Source: Gudongella oleilytica (GTDB taxonomy: Bacteria; Bacillota; Clostridia; Tissierellales; Tissierellaceae). From it: a stretch of 64,000 nt of DNA. Shown in pieces: positions 44,051-54,246 of this stretch; position 1 is the stretch's first letter, and the number at the start of each line of letters is the position of its first letter. The DNA lies in assembly GCF_004101785.1 (NCBI RefSeq), contig NZ_CP035130.1, positions 1,364,001 through 1,428,000 of the forward strand. Direction: 5' to 3'. Below the pieces are notes generated by a model that saw only the letters and a program-made list of their open reading frames with translations, had not been told where the DNA came from and did no database searches. The position numbers and the translations under genes were made by a program.

Positions 44051-45894
44051 TTAAACACCCCCCACATTGCACAATCAGATATTCCACAGCCCGTACAACC
44101 TAGTCTGCAGTCTCTGGTTGTGTCTCCTTCCAAAGCCTTTTTATACTCCCTTAAGAGGTAGCTCTTGGAAGGTCCCGGACTTATGAAATCCCAAGGGAAA
44201 ATCTCATCGAGGCTTCTTTGTCTGTTAGCATAGAAGCTCCCGTCAATGCCTGCAGCTTCGAATGCAGCTAACCATATATCGTACTTAAGGTGCTCTGACC
44301 ATCCGTCAAATCTGCAGCCATTCTCCCAGGCTTTAAGAATAGCATTGCTGACTTTTCTGTCTCCCCTTGCCACTACAGCCTCAAGATATGAGGTTTTTGG
44401 ATCATGGTAATTAAAAGTTACCTTATTGTCTCTTATGCTATCCTTTACCAGTTTTATCCTGGATCTGAACTCCTCTTCTGTTGCCTGCCCATGCCACTGA
44501 AATGGTGTAAACGGCTTTGGCACAAAGCAAGATGCACTGGCTGTCACCTGGAAATTACCAATCCGCTCTTCCTTTGGTCGATTGAAGAAAAGGTCCTTTA
44601 CCAAATATGTAAGCCTCTTTATCCCCATTACATCCTCATCGGTTTCTGTTGGAAGTCCTATCATAAAATATAGCTTTACTCTTGACCAGCCCTCTTTAAA
44701 TGCCATAGTGACTGCAGTCTCAAGATCTTCTTCACTTACTCCCTTGTTTATTACATCTCTAAGCCTTTGGCTTCCTGCTTCAGGAGCAAACGTAAGCCCA
44801 GATTTCCTTACCTTTTCTATCTCCTTCAATACTTCCATGCTAACGGAGTTTAACCGAAGTGAAGGCAAAGACACTCCTACCTTCTTATCTGAGTGCTTCT
44901 CAAGCAGACTTGAAACAAGCATTTGCAGTTGAGAATAATCGCAGGAGCTGAGCGAGGAAAGCGATATGGTTTCGTAGCCAGTTGACTCTACAAGCTTTTC
45001 TGATAGTTCCAATAAACGATCAACGGATTTTTCACGAATCGGTCTGTAAATCATTCCCGCCTGGCAGAATCTGCAGCCATGCGTACACCCTCTGAAGATC
45101 TCCATTGATATCCTGTCATGAACTGTTTCCAGATATGGAACTATCATGCTTTCCGGTGAAAACATAGTGTCCAGGTCTCTTATCATCCGCTTTTCTATGA
45201 TTTCCGGAATATCGTCTATCAGCTTCATTCTTCCGCGTACTGTACCATCGTCATTATATATCTCTGTGTAGAGTGAAGGTACGTAAACACCCTCGATCCT
45301 TCTTGCAGCATCAACGAGGAATGCTTTTCTTCCAAAGCCTTCTTTTTTATGCTCTTTATACAAATCCAATAGTTCCAGAGTTACTTCTTCTCCTTCTCCA
45401 ATCACAAATATATCTATGAACTGCCAAAGAGGTTCTGGATTGTACGCACAAGGACCACCTGCTACGACTATAGTATCGCCTTCCTTCCTATCTCTTGAGA
45501 GTATAGGAATACCGGAAAGATCCAGTATATTGAGTATGTTTGTGTAGCTCATCTCATATTGAAGAGTAAATCCCAGAAAATCAAAGTTTCTTACCTCCTC
45601 CTTGCTTTCCAGAGTAAAAAGAGGCAGTTTTTCTGACCTCATTTGCTCTTCCATATCGACCCATGGTGCAAATACTCTCTCACAAACCATATCAGCTTCT
45701 TTGTTTATGAGGTTGTAAAGTATGTGCATGCCAAGATGTGACATACCCACCTCGTAGACATCCGGGAAGGAGAAAACAAACTTCACAGCCGCTTTGCTCA
45801 GGTCTTTTTTTATTGAATTTTGTTCCATACCAATATACCTGGCAGGCTTCTCCACCTTCATTAAAACTTTATCCAGCTTATATTTATCTATCAT
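44047..45894 (-). CDS. TIGR03960-family radical SAM protein
   Basis: A 615-residue radical SAM protein. The N-terminal part (about 1-220) resembles a B12-binding-like fold (FSFPDVYEVGMSHLGMHILYNLIN, VAGGPCAYNPEP); the central part has the cluster motif CTHGCRFCQAG; the C-terminus has a cysteine-rich end (DCRLGCTGCGISDCAMWG) that may hold an additional cluster. Substrate unknown. I chose ATG 45894, five bases after AAAGGTGA, over a GTG three codons earlier. It forms a conserved unit with DUF2344 and rng. Confidence 0.9.
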   Translation of the reverse strand: MIDKYKLDKVLMKVEKPARYIGMEQNSIKKDLSKAAVKFVFSFPDVYEVGMSHLGMHILYNLINKEADMVCERVFAPWVDMEEQMRSEKLPLFTLESKEEVRNFDFLGFTLQYEMSYTNILNILDLSGIPILSRDRKEGDTIVVAGGPCAYNPEPLWQFIDIFVIGEGEEVTLELLDLYKEHKKEGFGRKAFLVDAARRIEGVYVPSLYTEIYNDDGTVRGRMKLIDDIPEIIEKRMIRDLDTMFSPESMIVPYLETVHDRISMEIFRGCTHGCRFCQAGMIYRPIREKSVDRLLELSEKLVESTGYETISLSSLSSCDYSQLQMLVSSLLEKHSDKKVGVSLPSLRLNSVSMEVLKEIEKVRKSGLTFAPEAGSQRLRDVINKGVSEEDLETAVTMAFKEGWSRVKLYFMIGLPTETDEDVMGIKRLTYLVKDLFFNRPKEERIGNFQVTASASCFVPKPFTPFQWHGQATEEEFRSRIKLVKDSIRDNKVTFNYHDPKTSYLEAVVARGDRKVSNAILKAWENGCRFDGWSEHLKYDIWLAAFEAAGIDGSFYANRQRSLDEIFPWDFISPGPSKSYLLREYKKALEGDTTRDCRLGCTGCGISDCAMWGVFN

Positions 45895-45925
45895 CTGATT
45901 CACCTTTCATCAATTCTTCAATATA

Positions 45926-45953
45926 ATATTACCATTGCTTAAGTATATATCAA
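45926..45953 (-). promoter_or_regulatory. Candidate promoter of the radical SAM-DUF2344-rng operon
   Basis: Minus-strand -35 TTGATA (45948-45953), 16-base spacer, -10 TAATAT (45926-45931), directly behind the min operon terminator. Confidence 0.5.
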
Positions 45954-45978
45954 AGACATTCCTATTCACCTTCCCGCA

Positions 45979-46008
45979 TAAAAAGCTCTAACCAAGGTTA
46001 GAGCTTTT
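45979..46008 (-). terminator. Terminator of the mre-PBP2-min operon
   Basis: Perfect 10-bp stem AGCTCTAACC / GGTTAGAGCT (45984-46005) with a two-base centre, followed by TTTTATG on the minus strand, just behind minE. Confidence 0.88.
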
Positions 46009-46010
46009 TT

Positions 46011-46292
46011 CTACTTCTTTTTCTCCTTAACTTTCACTATCGGGATGTTTGCCACCAACGCTGATACAGGTGATGAATTCCCATCCTTTTTCATTTTGGT
46101 CATCTTTATATCGATCTCAGCCTCATCTATTTCAGCATACTGGGAAATAACTTTGACTATATCAGTCTTTATCATTTCCAGAAATCTAGGAGACAAATCG
46201 GCTCGGTCATGTACCAACACAAGCTTTAGTCTTTCTTTAGCGACATTTTTGCTTTTTTCCTGTTTTTTGGTAAACATTTTGAAAAAATCCAA
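46011..46292 (-). CDS. minE: Cell division topological factor MinE
   Basis: MinE displaces MinD from the membrane and drives Min oscillation. The 93-residue protein has the N-terminal membrane and MinD-contact helix (MDFFKMFTKKQEKSKNVAKERLKLVLVHDRADLSP) and the C-terminal topological specificity domain (DEAEIDIKMTKMK). Its presence shows an oscillating MinCDE system, instead of the DivIVA-type of Bacillus. Confidence 0.94.
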   Translation of the reverse strand: MDFFKMFTKKQEKSKNVAKERLKLVLVHDRADLSPRFLEMIKTDIVKVISQYAEIDEAEIDIKMTKMKKDGNSSPVSALVANIPIVKVKEKKK

Positions 46293-46304
46293 GCCAATCC
46301 CCCC

Positions 46305-47117
46305 TTATTTACCGAATATAAGTTTAAGTACCTTACTGAACTTGCTTTCGTCGTTTGCTTCCAGGTTCAGCAGTTCTACCTCTTCACCAGTGATCCTTCT
46401 TACAATGTTCCTGTAAGCTTTCCCTGAAATGGCTTTATCATCCATAACGACCGGTTCGCCCTTGTTGGTGGATATTACTATCGATTCATCATCTGGAACT
46501 ATTCCTAAAAGATCTATGGCAAGAATATCCAATATATCGTCGATGCTCATCATGTCTCCACGTTTTACCATGTCGGTCCTTATCCTGTTAATTATAAGGG
46601 TTGGATCGTGAAGCTCCTTTGCTTCCAGTATCCCGATTACCCTATCCGCATCTCTTACTGCTGATATTTCGGGAGTTGTTACTATTACTGCTCTGTCAGC
46701 ACCAGCTATAGAGTATTGGAAGCCTTGCTCAATTCCGGCTGGAGAATCTATAATTATATAATCATAATTCTTCTTAAGCTCGTTAACAAGCTCAACCATT
46801 TGCTCCGGCTTTACTGCAGTCTTGTCCTTAGTTTGTGCTGCCGGCAGCAGGAACAGTTTTTCATGTCTCTTGTCCTTTATCAACGCTTGCTTTAGTCTGC
46901 AGTTCTTCTCAACAACATCCACGATATCGTAAACTATCCTGTTTTCAAGCCCCATTACTACGTCGAGATTTCTAAGCCCAATATCAGCATCAAGAACTAC
47001 TACTGAATAGCCCAACATTGCCAAACCTGTACCTAAGTTGGCACTGGTAGTTGTTTTCCCAACGCCTCCTTTCCCGGAAGTTACAACAATTGCTGTACCC
47101 ATTTTTTCGTTGTCCAT
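46305..47117 (-). CDS. minD: Septum site-determining ATPase MinD
   Basis: Deviant Walker-A ATPase that recruits MinC to the membrane. The 270-residue protein has GKGGVGKTTTSANLG, DADIGLRNLDVVMGLENR, DSPAGIEQGF and a C-terminal amphipathic membrane helix (SKFSKVLKLIFGK). It sits between minC and minE. Confidence 0.98.
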   Translation of the reverse strand: MDNEKMGTAIVVTSGKGGVGKTTTSANLGTGLAMLGYSVVVLDADIGLRNLDVVMGLENRIVYDIVDVVEKNCRLKQALIKDKRHEKLFLLPAAQTKDKTAVKPEQMVELVNELKKNYDYIIIDSPAGIEQGFQYSIAGADRAVIVTTPEISAVRDADRVIGILEAKELHDPTLIINRIRTDMVKRGDMMSIDDILDILAIDLLGIVPDDESIVISTNKGEPVVMDDKAISGKAYRNIVRRITGEEVELLNLEANDESKFSKVLKLIFGK

Positions 47118-47132
47118 TTATTTTCCTCCCTT

Positions 47133-47771
47133 TTATTTGTTTGGCAAGTAAGGCTCTATTACCACCTCACCATCAACAATCCTTGCAATCTCAGGATACT
47201 TATACTGAGTGTCATCCTCAGGTGGTCTTACTATAAGATCTGCTATTCTCAGCTGAGTAGGAAGTAAGCTGTATGCGGCTACGACAGCCTTAGTGTTTCC
47301 GCCTACACCTGCATGTGCCAGCCCTTTAAGCGATCCAAGAACAACTATATTCCCCTTAGCTTTAAGTTGCGCTCCAGGATTGACGTCTCCTATTACTACT
47401 ATATTACCGTTGAAGGCAATCTCCTGTCCTGATCGAAGAGTTCCATGAACAAATTTTGAGAGACCCTCCTCTGCTTCAAATACATTTATCTTCGCAGGCT
47501 CCGTTTTTTCTTCCTCAGCTACAGGCACTGAAATGCCGGGAATGTCTACTTTGAAATCATATTTGTACTTTAAAATAAGCATAAGCTCCAGCCTGTTTTC
47601 CGGAGAAAGTTCATCTCCTCTTACCTCAATCAGCTTTCCACCCTTGAAAAATTCACCAGCTTTCATGATCTTTTCATGAATCGCTGTAGTCAAGGATTCA
47701 AGATCATTTCCTCTTACTTCAATATACATTCCGTCTGCCATTCCCTTGATTGTAACTAGATCGTTCTTCAT
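47133..47771 (-). CDS. minC: Septum site-determining protein MinC
   Basis: Inhibitor of FtsZ ring formation. The 212-residue protein has the N-terminal FtsZ-binding domain (about 1-95) and the C-terminal beta-helix with VHGTLRSGQEIAFNGNIVVIGDVNPGAQLKAKGNIVVLGSL, which binds MinD. Length is normal. Confidence 0.96.
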   Translation of the reverse strand: MKNDLVTIKGMADGMYIEVRGNDLESLTTAIHEKIMKAGEFFKGGKLIEVRGDELSPENRLELMLILKYKYDFKVDIPGISVPVAEEEKTEPAKINVFEAEEGLSKFVHGTLRSGQEIAFNGNIVVIGDVNPGAQLKAKGNIVVLGSLKGLAHAGVGGNTKAVVAAYSLLPTQLRIADLIVRPPEDDTQYKYPEIARIVDGEVVIEPYLPNK

Positions 47772-47850
47772 TGGTTACCTCCGTCAAAACATCCTTGTCA
47801 CTATTTTACTAGTTATTGATTAAAAAATCTATAGCTGCAGCAATTATGTT

Positions 47851-50800
47851 TCAGTCAAGTATTAGTTCTCCTTCGATAGGCAATGAGGTCTGGACCTCAG
47901 GTGTATTCAGTCCCAAATACTGAGCTATGATATCCCTTACCATCGGAGCAGCGTAGCCACCACTTCCGCCCTGGAAAATGACTGTAGCCACTGCTATTTC
48001 AGGCTCATCGAACGGTGCAAACCCCACAAACCACGCAAAGTCATCATAGGTATCACCTGTGGAAGGATTTATTCCACTTCTTTCGGCAGTTCCTGTTTTT
48101 ACACCAACTTCTATTGGAAAACCTGAGAACACTCTTCTTGCAGTACCATCCTCAGCAACCATTTGCATACCTTTTTTTACATGGTCAAGATTTTCATAGT
48201 TGTTAAGCTCTATGAGTGAACCCTCAGCTCTGTGTTCATAAAGTACAGCAGAGTTGCTATAATCTCTAATGGATTCAATAAGCGTTACCTTATTTAGATA
48301 ACCTCCATTTGCTATTGTAGCAATATAGTTTGCCATTTGGATAGGCGTGTATGCACTCTGGCCCTGGCCTATAGTTACATTCAAGGTATCAGCTATGTTC
48401 CACCCAGCCTGATTTAAGTAGGTGTACTTTATTTTATCTGCGAGTCCTTCTCGTTCGCCTGGCAATCTTAGCTCAGGCTCTATGCCCATCTCAGTCAGTC
48501 TTCTGACAACCTCTCCTCTGGTCATGGGAGTTTCCATATCTGTCCAGGAAATTATTTCATTTATAACTGTATCGATGTCCTCCGCAGTCAAATCTTTGTC
48601 TTCCATTATATAGCCAGAAATCGTTCTTTGCAGCATTTGCTTTAACAAGTACTTCGTAGTTATAATTTTTCTCTGTGGGTCAGGTACTCCTCCTGAAACC
48701 TCTGCAGGAACATTGATCTCTACTCCGGTTTTATCATTCAAACCAAGCTTCTTGGATGTTTCTACAATATCTTCTATCTCAAGCTTTACTCCGATATTTT
48801 GGCCGGTTCGTTGATTTCTTCCCAATGCCAGAGTGTAGAAATAATAGTTGCAGGAGTCCCTTAATGCCTCATAAAAGTTTTCATACCCATGAGTTCCTCC
48901 GGTTGATGTGTAAATAAGGCAATGGAAGTTTTTATTTCCTACTGTAACATATCCCATATCTCTTATTCTAAGGAGTGGGTTTAAACCCTTCTCCAACGCT
49001 GCCAATCCTGTTACCATTTTGAATGTTGATCCAGGTTGAATTGCTGTCTGGGTCGCAATATTATAAAGAGGCCTTGGTGCAAGTGGATCTTCTGTATCTT
49101 CGGGGAATAGACTCAACCAGTCAGGATTGCTTATACCTGTAGAAAACAGATTTGGATCGTAAGCAGGGTAGCTGGCCATAGCTAAGGTTTCTCCGGTTTT
49201 TACATCTATTACTACAACTGCACCTGAAGTAGCATTGATGTAAGGCCTGTTCTTTCTTCTTTGGATCCCGAATGTATAATTTCCCCATTTGCTCTCGTAA
49301 GTTCCGCCTTTACTCAACTGATCAAGGGTCTTTTTAAGAGCCTCTTCGGCCACCTGCTGAAGCTTGAGATCAAGTGTCAAATATAGAGTATTCCCAGGTA
49401 TAGGCTTGATCTCCTCCAAGACATTGGTGGTATTTCCAATTACGTCAACCTCTACTTTTTTGACGCCGCTCTGTCCTCGCAGATGCAGTTCAAAGCTTTC
49501 TTCAATACCTGTTTTGCCAATCAGAGTGCCTGGAGAATAGCCTTCGTTTCTAATATACTTCTCTATCTCATTAGGCTGACTGATTTTCCCAATATAACCC
49601 AATACGTGTGCAGCAGTAGAACCCTCCGGGTAAAATCGGACAGGTTCTATGGAAACCTTGATACCAGGAGCTTGCGAAAGTTCTTCCTCAATTTTAGCTA
49701 CTGTAGAATCCTTGATTCCATAAGCTACGTTTATAGGTTGATAAGCAAGGTATCCTTGAATGGTCAACTGATTTAACAACCCCAGTACTGCGATGGTCTC
49801 ATATTTGCTAAGGTTCTCCGGGATATTGTTCTTTTGTTTGAGCTCCTTAAATATATCCTCGAGTTCCGAAGTTCGATCTGCGCGAACTCCAGAATACCAA
49901 TTGTTCAAATTATTTATATGGACGTATTCGATCTCGCCACTCACTGATATTCTTGGATTAACTCCATCTGATATCAGTTTTGCTTGGGCTTGGTATATTA
50001 TTTTAGGATCTGTTATGAACTTCTCGAGTACTCCGCTTTCTGCTGCCTCGTTTATGAGAACCCGGACTGGCTGAGGAGATATGATGGAACTCTCACCTGA
50101 AATGCTTAAGAGGACGTCCTCGCGATCTTCATTAATTTGCAGGTTTACAGCTGAATCTATGCCCTCAGCCTTAAGCATATCTATCAGTATCTGTGCGGGG
50201 ACCAACCTTTCACCGGTTTCATCACCTGTTGTTATGATTTTTTGGAGAAATGACTCGAGTGATACCTCAGTGAATAAATTGATGAAGTCTTGTTTTGCAG
50301 TTGTATTCATCGTCACAAATGGAAATTGCTTCATAAGTGCTATTTTTTGATTTAAATAATCAGTTTGAAATGACAACGAGTATGGCTTTAGAATAACTCC
50401 GGATTCTAAGCCTTTCTCCTCCAATAATCCAAAAGCAAGCTCTCTGGCTATTGGGTGGTCGATCATCTTCCTTACCAGAGTTCTGTCACTTTCAAGAATC
50501 TGCACAACCTTGACAATAGAACCATCATCCGGCGAATCGTAGCTTAGACCTTCTGTCGATATTCCTCTGTCTGCAATTGCATCAAGACCTCTCTTATACA
50601 TGCTGAGTTGAAAATGCTCCTGATAAGGCTTCTGTAGCTGCTTTCCCATAAGTTCAATCAAAAGACCGTTTTCTATCAAAGCAGTTATAACTGTATCCTC
50701 TGGCGAAAGCTCATTTGCCATATAAAGGTCGATGCTGCTATATTCGAAAATATTCAATTGAATTGGATAATCATTGTTATAGGGAACCCCATCTTCCTCC

Positions 50801-51111
50801 AAAAAACGGACTAACCTTATAAGATAGCTGTTTCTAAGCTCCTTGTCCTTTATGTTAAGCTCATCCTTAAGTAGCTGTACTGTAAAGCTGGGAATATTAC
50901 CGGCTAAAAGTCTGCCATATCTATCCCTTATTTCTCCTCTTGGAGCTGTAGTGAATACCTCCTTGACTCTCTTATTATCACTCAAGTCGCGGTAGTAATC
51001 TCCTTGAGCAAGTGTCAATGTAGCGAGCTTAAAAATTAAAGCCAGCATTATAAGAACAAGCAGGGCTATCATTAAATTATATCGGTTGAATATTTTTTCA
51101 CTAAGCTTCAT
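47851..51111 (-). CDS. mrdA: Penicillin-binding protein 2 (rod-shape transpeptidase), very long form
   Basis: Class B PBP that crosslinks peptidoglycan in the elongasome with MreBCD. The 1086-residue protein has one N-terminal membrane span (about 13-35), the APRGEIRDRYGRLLA segment, and a transpeptidase domain with S695-x2-K698 (GSTFKMV), S753-C-N755 and KTGTAE near residue 1020. Between about 100 and 435 is a stretch that I do not recognise, and another of about 80 residues (roughly 810-890) interrupts the transpeptidase. Typical PBP2 has 600-700 residues. It follows mreD by 4 bases. Confidence 0.93.
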   Translation of the reverse strand: MKLSEKIFNRYNLMIALLVLIMLALIFKLATLTLAQGDYYRDLSDNKRVKEVFTTAPRGEIRDRYGRLLAGNIPSFTVQLLKDELNIKDKELRNSYLIRLVRFLEEDGVPYNNDYPIQLNIFEYSSIDLYMANELSPEDTVITALIENGLLIELMGKQLQKPYQEHFQLSMYKRGLDAIADRGISTEGLSYDSPDDGSIVKVVQILESDRTLVRKMIDHPIARELAFGLLEEKGLESGVILKPYSLSFQTDYLNQKIALMKQFPFVTMNTTAKQDFINLFTEVSLESFLQKIITTGDETGERLVPAQILIDMLKAEGIDSAVNLQINEDREDVLLSISGESSIISPQPVRVLINEAAESGVLEKFITDPKIIYQAQAKLISDGVNPRISVSGEIEYVHINNLNNWYSGVRADRTSELEDIFKELKQKNNIPENLSKYETIAVLGLLNQLTIQGYLAYQPINVAYGIKDSTVAKIEEELSQAPGIKVSIEPVRFYPEGSTAAHVLGYIGKISQPNEIEKYIRNEGYSPGTLIGKTGIEESFELHLRGQSGVKKVEVDVIGNTTNVLEEIKPIPGNTLYLTLDLKLQQVAEEALKKTLDQLSKGGTYESKWGNYTFGIQRRKNRPYINATSGAVVVIDVKTGETLAMASYPAYDPNLFSTGISNPDWLSLFPEDTEDPLAPRPLYNIATQTAIQPGSTFKMVTGLAALEKGLNPLLRIRDMGYVTVGNKNFHCLIYTSTGGTHGYENFYEALRDSCNYYFYTLALGRNQRTGQNIGVKLEIEDIVETSKKLGLNDKTGVEINVPAEVSGGVPDPQRKIITTKYLLKQMLQRTISGYIMEDKDLTAEDIDTVINEIISWTDMETPMTRGEVVRRLTEMGIEPELRLPGEREGLADKIKYTYLNQAGWNIADTLNVTIGQGQSAYTPIQMANYIATIANGGYLNKVTLIESIRDYSNSAVLYEHRAEGSLIELNNYENLDHVKKGMQMVAEDGTARRVFSGFPIEVGVKTGTAERSGINPSTGDTYDDFAWFVGFAPFDEPEIAVATVIFQGGSGGYAAPMVRDIIAQYLGLNTPEVQTSLPIEGELILD

Positions 51112-51115
51112 TTGA

Positions 51116-51616
51116 TCACCTTTTATTAAACCTTATCTGCGGTCTGGAAAAAATCTTTCTGAAAAGCATATATATCAGTAAGGCAGCTATTCCATTAAGA
51201 ATAAGTTCAAAAGAAAGTATACTTTTTACTGCATATTCAAGCGTAACATTTCGGGAAGCAAAATACATAAACATAGCAAACAGAGCATTGTAGAAAACGG
51301 TGCCCAACAATGTAAAGATTACCGGATTAACTGCATTTTCCTTTGCAAATGAATCCGCAGCTATGCCAGTAACATATCCAATTATAAATAGAATCAAGGA
51401 GCTTATTCCTATCGTCATGGAGAACATTACATCCATTATGAGTCCGGAAATAAGTCCCACTACCCCCCCATATATCCTTCCTCTGGAAAGTGCGATAACA
51501 ACAACTATTGCCAAGGCTGTATTAGGACTGGCACCCAACACTTTAAAACCTGGAAGTATCACGGACTGGAGTATGATATTCAGTATCAAGGTCATACCGA
51601 CCAAAAATGTTGTCAA
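51116..51616 (-). CDS. mreD: Rod shape-determining protein MreD
   Basis: Integral membrane partner of MreC and PBP2 in cell elongation. The 166-residue protein is mostly hydrophobic, with five or six predicted membrane spans, and has the SPNTALAIVVVIALSRGRIYGGVVGLISGLIMDVMF segment characteristic of the family. It shares an ATGA-type overlap of 4 bases with mreC. Confidence 0.93.
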   Translation of the reverse strand: MTTFLVGMTLILNIILQSVILPGFKVLGASPNTALAIVVVIALSRGRIYGGVVGLISGLIMDVMFSMTIGISSLILFIIGYVTGIAADSFAKENAVNPVIFTLLGTVFYNALFAMFMYFASRNVTLEYAVKSILSFELILNGIAALLIYMLFRKIFSRPQIRFNKR

Positions 51617-52467
51617 TAGGATCCCTCTTCCTGATTGTTGATTATAAATACATTGTAAAGCTTTTTAAAATCAAGTGCAGGCTCAATTACGAGTCTTTTT
51701 GTAAGCTCCTCCTGATCCCCAATGATCTCAGATACCTCTCCAATGTAAATATCCTTTGTGTATATCCCTCCAAGTCCAGAGGTGTAAAGCTGGTCTCCTT
51801 CAATTACATCTGCTGTGTAATCAAATAGATATCCCTCAAGTAGTCCATCCACACTTCCTGAGACGATCCCACCATCCTGTGTCCTTATTATTTTAAAAGA
51901 TGTGCTGTTAAGCTCATCTATCAGTGACACTACCTTTGACCAATTGTCACCAGTATCCACTATCCTCCCAACAAGACACTCGATGTACACATCCTTTTCT
52001 ATCTCTATACCCTGGACAACAGTATCTCCTTTTGATATCCCATCTTTACTGCCTTTATCTATTATGAATTGATCAAACCAGTTTCCTGGTTCCTTAGCAA
52101 TGATCCTTGCTTTAATTAAATCATAGGGTGTATTCTCAGTAAGCATCTGTTCCCGTTTTAAGTAGTCAGCCTTACCAATGATATTTTGAAGATCCCTGTT
52201 TTCGCTTTCCAGCTGCTTTATCCTTGCGTGTAGGACCTCATTCTCTTCTTTGGCATCAAAAACATCTCCGATTGAGGTGAAAAATCCACTCACCCTGTTT
52301 TGAACATCTGAAGAAAAGCTTATAACAGGACGCAAAAGCTTCCCGATCAGATTTTCCGAACGAGATATGTTGAGTCTTTCCCTTGCCGTATATCCAATTA
52401 TTACAATAAGAATGATAGCAACTGCAGCCACTATCATTCTTTCTTTGTATTTTTTTAAAAAATACAT
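51613..52467 (-). CDS. mreC: Rod shape-determining protein MreC
   Basis: Bitopic protein linking MreB to periplasmic synthases. The 284-residue protein has one N-terminal membrane span (about 9-27), a coiled coil (about 70-105, EENEVLHARIKQLESENRDLQ) and the beta-barrel domain (PGNWFDQFIIDKGSKDGISKGDTVV, DQLYTSGLGGIYTKDIYIGEV). Normal length. Confidence 0.96.
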   Translation of the reverse strand: MYFLKKYKERMIVAAVAIILIVIIGYTARERLNISRSENLIGKLLRPVISFSSDVQNRVSGFFTSIGDVFDAKEENEVLHARIKQLESENRDLQNIIGKADYLKREQMLTENTPYDLIKARIIAKEPGNWFDQFIIDKGSKDGISKGDTVVQGIEIEKDVYIECLVGRIVDTGDNWSKVVSLIDELNSTSFKIIRTQDGGIVSGSVDGLLEGYLFDYTADVIEGDQLYTSGLGGIYTKDIYIGEVSEIIGDQEELTKRLVIEPALDFKKLYNVFIINNQEEGSY

Positions 52468-52481
52468 GCCAAATCCCTACC

Positions 52482-53507
52482 CTATCTGCGATATTTGGTT
52501 GAGGTCTTTTTCAATATCTCTATACTTTCAAGTGCCTTTCCTGTTCCCAAAGCCACACAATCCAGAGGACTATCTGCAACTCTTACAGGAATTCCGGTTT
52601 CTATAGTCACAAGCTTATCCAGATTGTGAAGCAACGCTCCCCCCCCTGTCAGGACTATCCCCATCTCCATAACGTCAGAGGAAAGCTCGGGAGGAGTCTT
52701 CTCCAAGGTGGACTTTATTGCATCTATAATATTGTTCACAGGCTCCTTTAGAGCCTCATTTATCTCTCTTGAAGATATTGAGATCGTTTTTGGAAGTCCG
52801 CTCACAAGATCTCTTCCTCTGATGTCCATTGCACCAAGTTCATTGCTGTCCATAGCCGACCCAATTTCAATTTTGACTTCCTCAGCAGTTCTCTCGCCTA
52901 TCATAAGACTGTATTCCTTCTTAACATAGTTCACGATATAATTATCCAGTTCATCTCCGCCTACTCTTATAGACTTACTGGTTACTATCCCTCCAAGCGA
53001 AATTACTGCAACCTCTGTTGTTCCCCCTCCAATATCTACTACCATACTGCCTGTGGGCTCCTGAACAGGAAGTCCTGCTCCTATAGCAGCAGCCATTGGC
53101 TCTTCAATCAGGAATGCATCTTTAGCACCAGCTTGAATTGTAGCCTCTTCAACAGCTCTCTTCTCAACTTCGGTAACTCCACTAGGTACGCATACGACTA
53201 CCCTTGGCTGGAACAAGGATTTTTTTTGTGTTGCTTTTCTGATGAAATACTTCAGCATTTCCTGCGTTACATCAAAATCTGCTATCACACCATCCTTTAA
53301 AGGTCTAATGGCAACTATGTTTCCAGGGGTCCTGCCTATCATTTTTTTTGCTTCTTCTCCTACGGCCAGTACCTGCTTGCTGAATTTATCAATGGCAACA
53401 ACCGAAGGTTCTCTGATTATGATACCTTTGCCCTTAATAAAAACCAACGTGTTTGCTGTACCTAAATCTATTCCCATATCCTTTGTGAAAGCATTTGTTA
53501 GCACCAT
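52482..53507 (-). CDS. mreB: Actin homologue MreB
   Basis: Cytoskeletal ATPase that guides sidewall synthesis. The 341-residue protein has the phosphate-1 loop [15 protein letters not shown], phosphate-2 [16 protein letters not shown], and the adenosine motif [15 protein letters not shown]. Together with MreCD and PBP2 it indicates rod-shaped cells. It lies 15 bases behind radC. Confidence 0.98.
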   Translation of the reverse strand: MVLTNAFTKDMGIDLGTANTLVFIKGKGIIIREPSVVAIDKFSKQVLAVGEEAKKMIGRTPGNIVAIRPLKDGVIADFDVTQEMLKYFIRKATQKKSLFQPRVVVCVPSGVTEVEKRAVEEATIQAGAKDAFLIEEPMAAAIGAGLPVQEPTGSMVVDIGGGTTEVAVISLGGIVTSKSIRVGGDELDNYIVNYVKKEYSLMIGERTAEEVKIEIGSAMDSNELGAMDIRGRDLVSGLPKTISISSREINEALKEPVNNIIDAIKSTLEKTPPELSSDVMEMGIVLTGGGALLHNLDKLVTIETGIPVRVADSPLDCVALGTGKALESIEILKKTSTKYRR

Positions 53508-53522
53508 TTCCGTCCTCCATGT

Positions 53523-54230
53523 TTACATTAAATTTTTCTCTTTCATGCTCAAATAAGTTCCATTTCCAACAATCAAGTGGTCCAAAACCTTGATACCCAT
53601 AAGATTCCCACCCTCGACGAGTCTTTTCGTAATGTTGATATCCTCAACGCTGGGTGTGGTGTCACCGCTGGGGTGATTATGTACCAGGATCACGGAGTTG
53701 CCATTGTTTTTTATTGCTGCTTTAAATACATCACGGGGATGCACTATTGATGCATTAAGAGTTCCTATCGATATATTTTCAATACAAATTATCTGGTTTT
53801 TTGTATCGAGTATTACAGTCCTGAAATGCTCCTTATAAAGGCTGCTCATTTCGTCCATCAAAACCTCAGCAACTATTTCAGGTGATGTAACCCTTACCTT
53901 ATCATAATAACCAATACGCTTTATCCTCCTGCCTAGCTCTATAGCTGCGATTATCTGTGCTGCCTTGCATTCCCCAATGCCTTTTATCTTTGTCAGATCA
54001 TTAATAGATGCATCCATCAGATGCCTTATCCCTCTATTATCCATCCCAAGAAGTCTCGTTGAAACCTCTATTGCAGTTTCCGAACCGGTTCCGGTCCTTA
54101 TTATCACTGCTAATAGCTCCGCATTGGACAGTGCATCTGGTCCATGAGCCAATAATTTTTCCCTAGGTCTTTCACTTTTGGGCAGGTCCTTTATCGTGTA
54201 GCCTTTATCCCTTATGTCATTCTTCTGCAT
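53523..54230 (-). CDS. radC: RadC-family JAB/MPN domain protein
   Basis: A 235-residue protein with an N-terminal helix-hairpin-helix region (SNAELLAVIIRTGTGSETAIE, LTKIKGIGECKAAQI) and a C-terminal JAB metalloprotein domain with VHNHPSGDTTPS and a DHLIVG end. Its historic link to DNA repair is disputed and the substrate is unknown. The gene keeps its usual place between maf and mreB. Confidence 0.94.
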   Translation of the reverse strand: MQKNDIRDKGYTIKDLPKSERPREKLLAHGPDALSNAELLAVIIRTGTGSETAIEVSTRLLGMDNRGIRHLMDASINDLTKIKGIGECKAAQIIAAIELGRRIKRIGYYDKVRVTSPEIVAEVLMDEMSSLYKEHFRTVILDTKNQIICIENISIGTLNASIVHPRDVFKAAIKNNGNSVILVHNHPSGDTTPSVEDINITKRLVEGGNLMGIKVLDHLIVGNGTYLSMKEKNLM

Positions 54231-54246
54231 TTTGCCGCATCATCCT

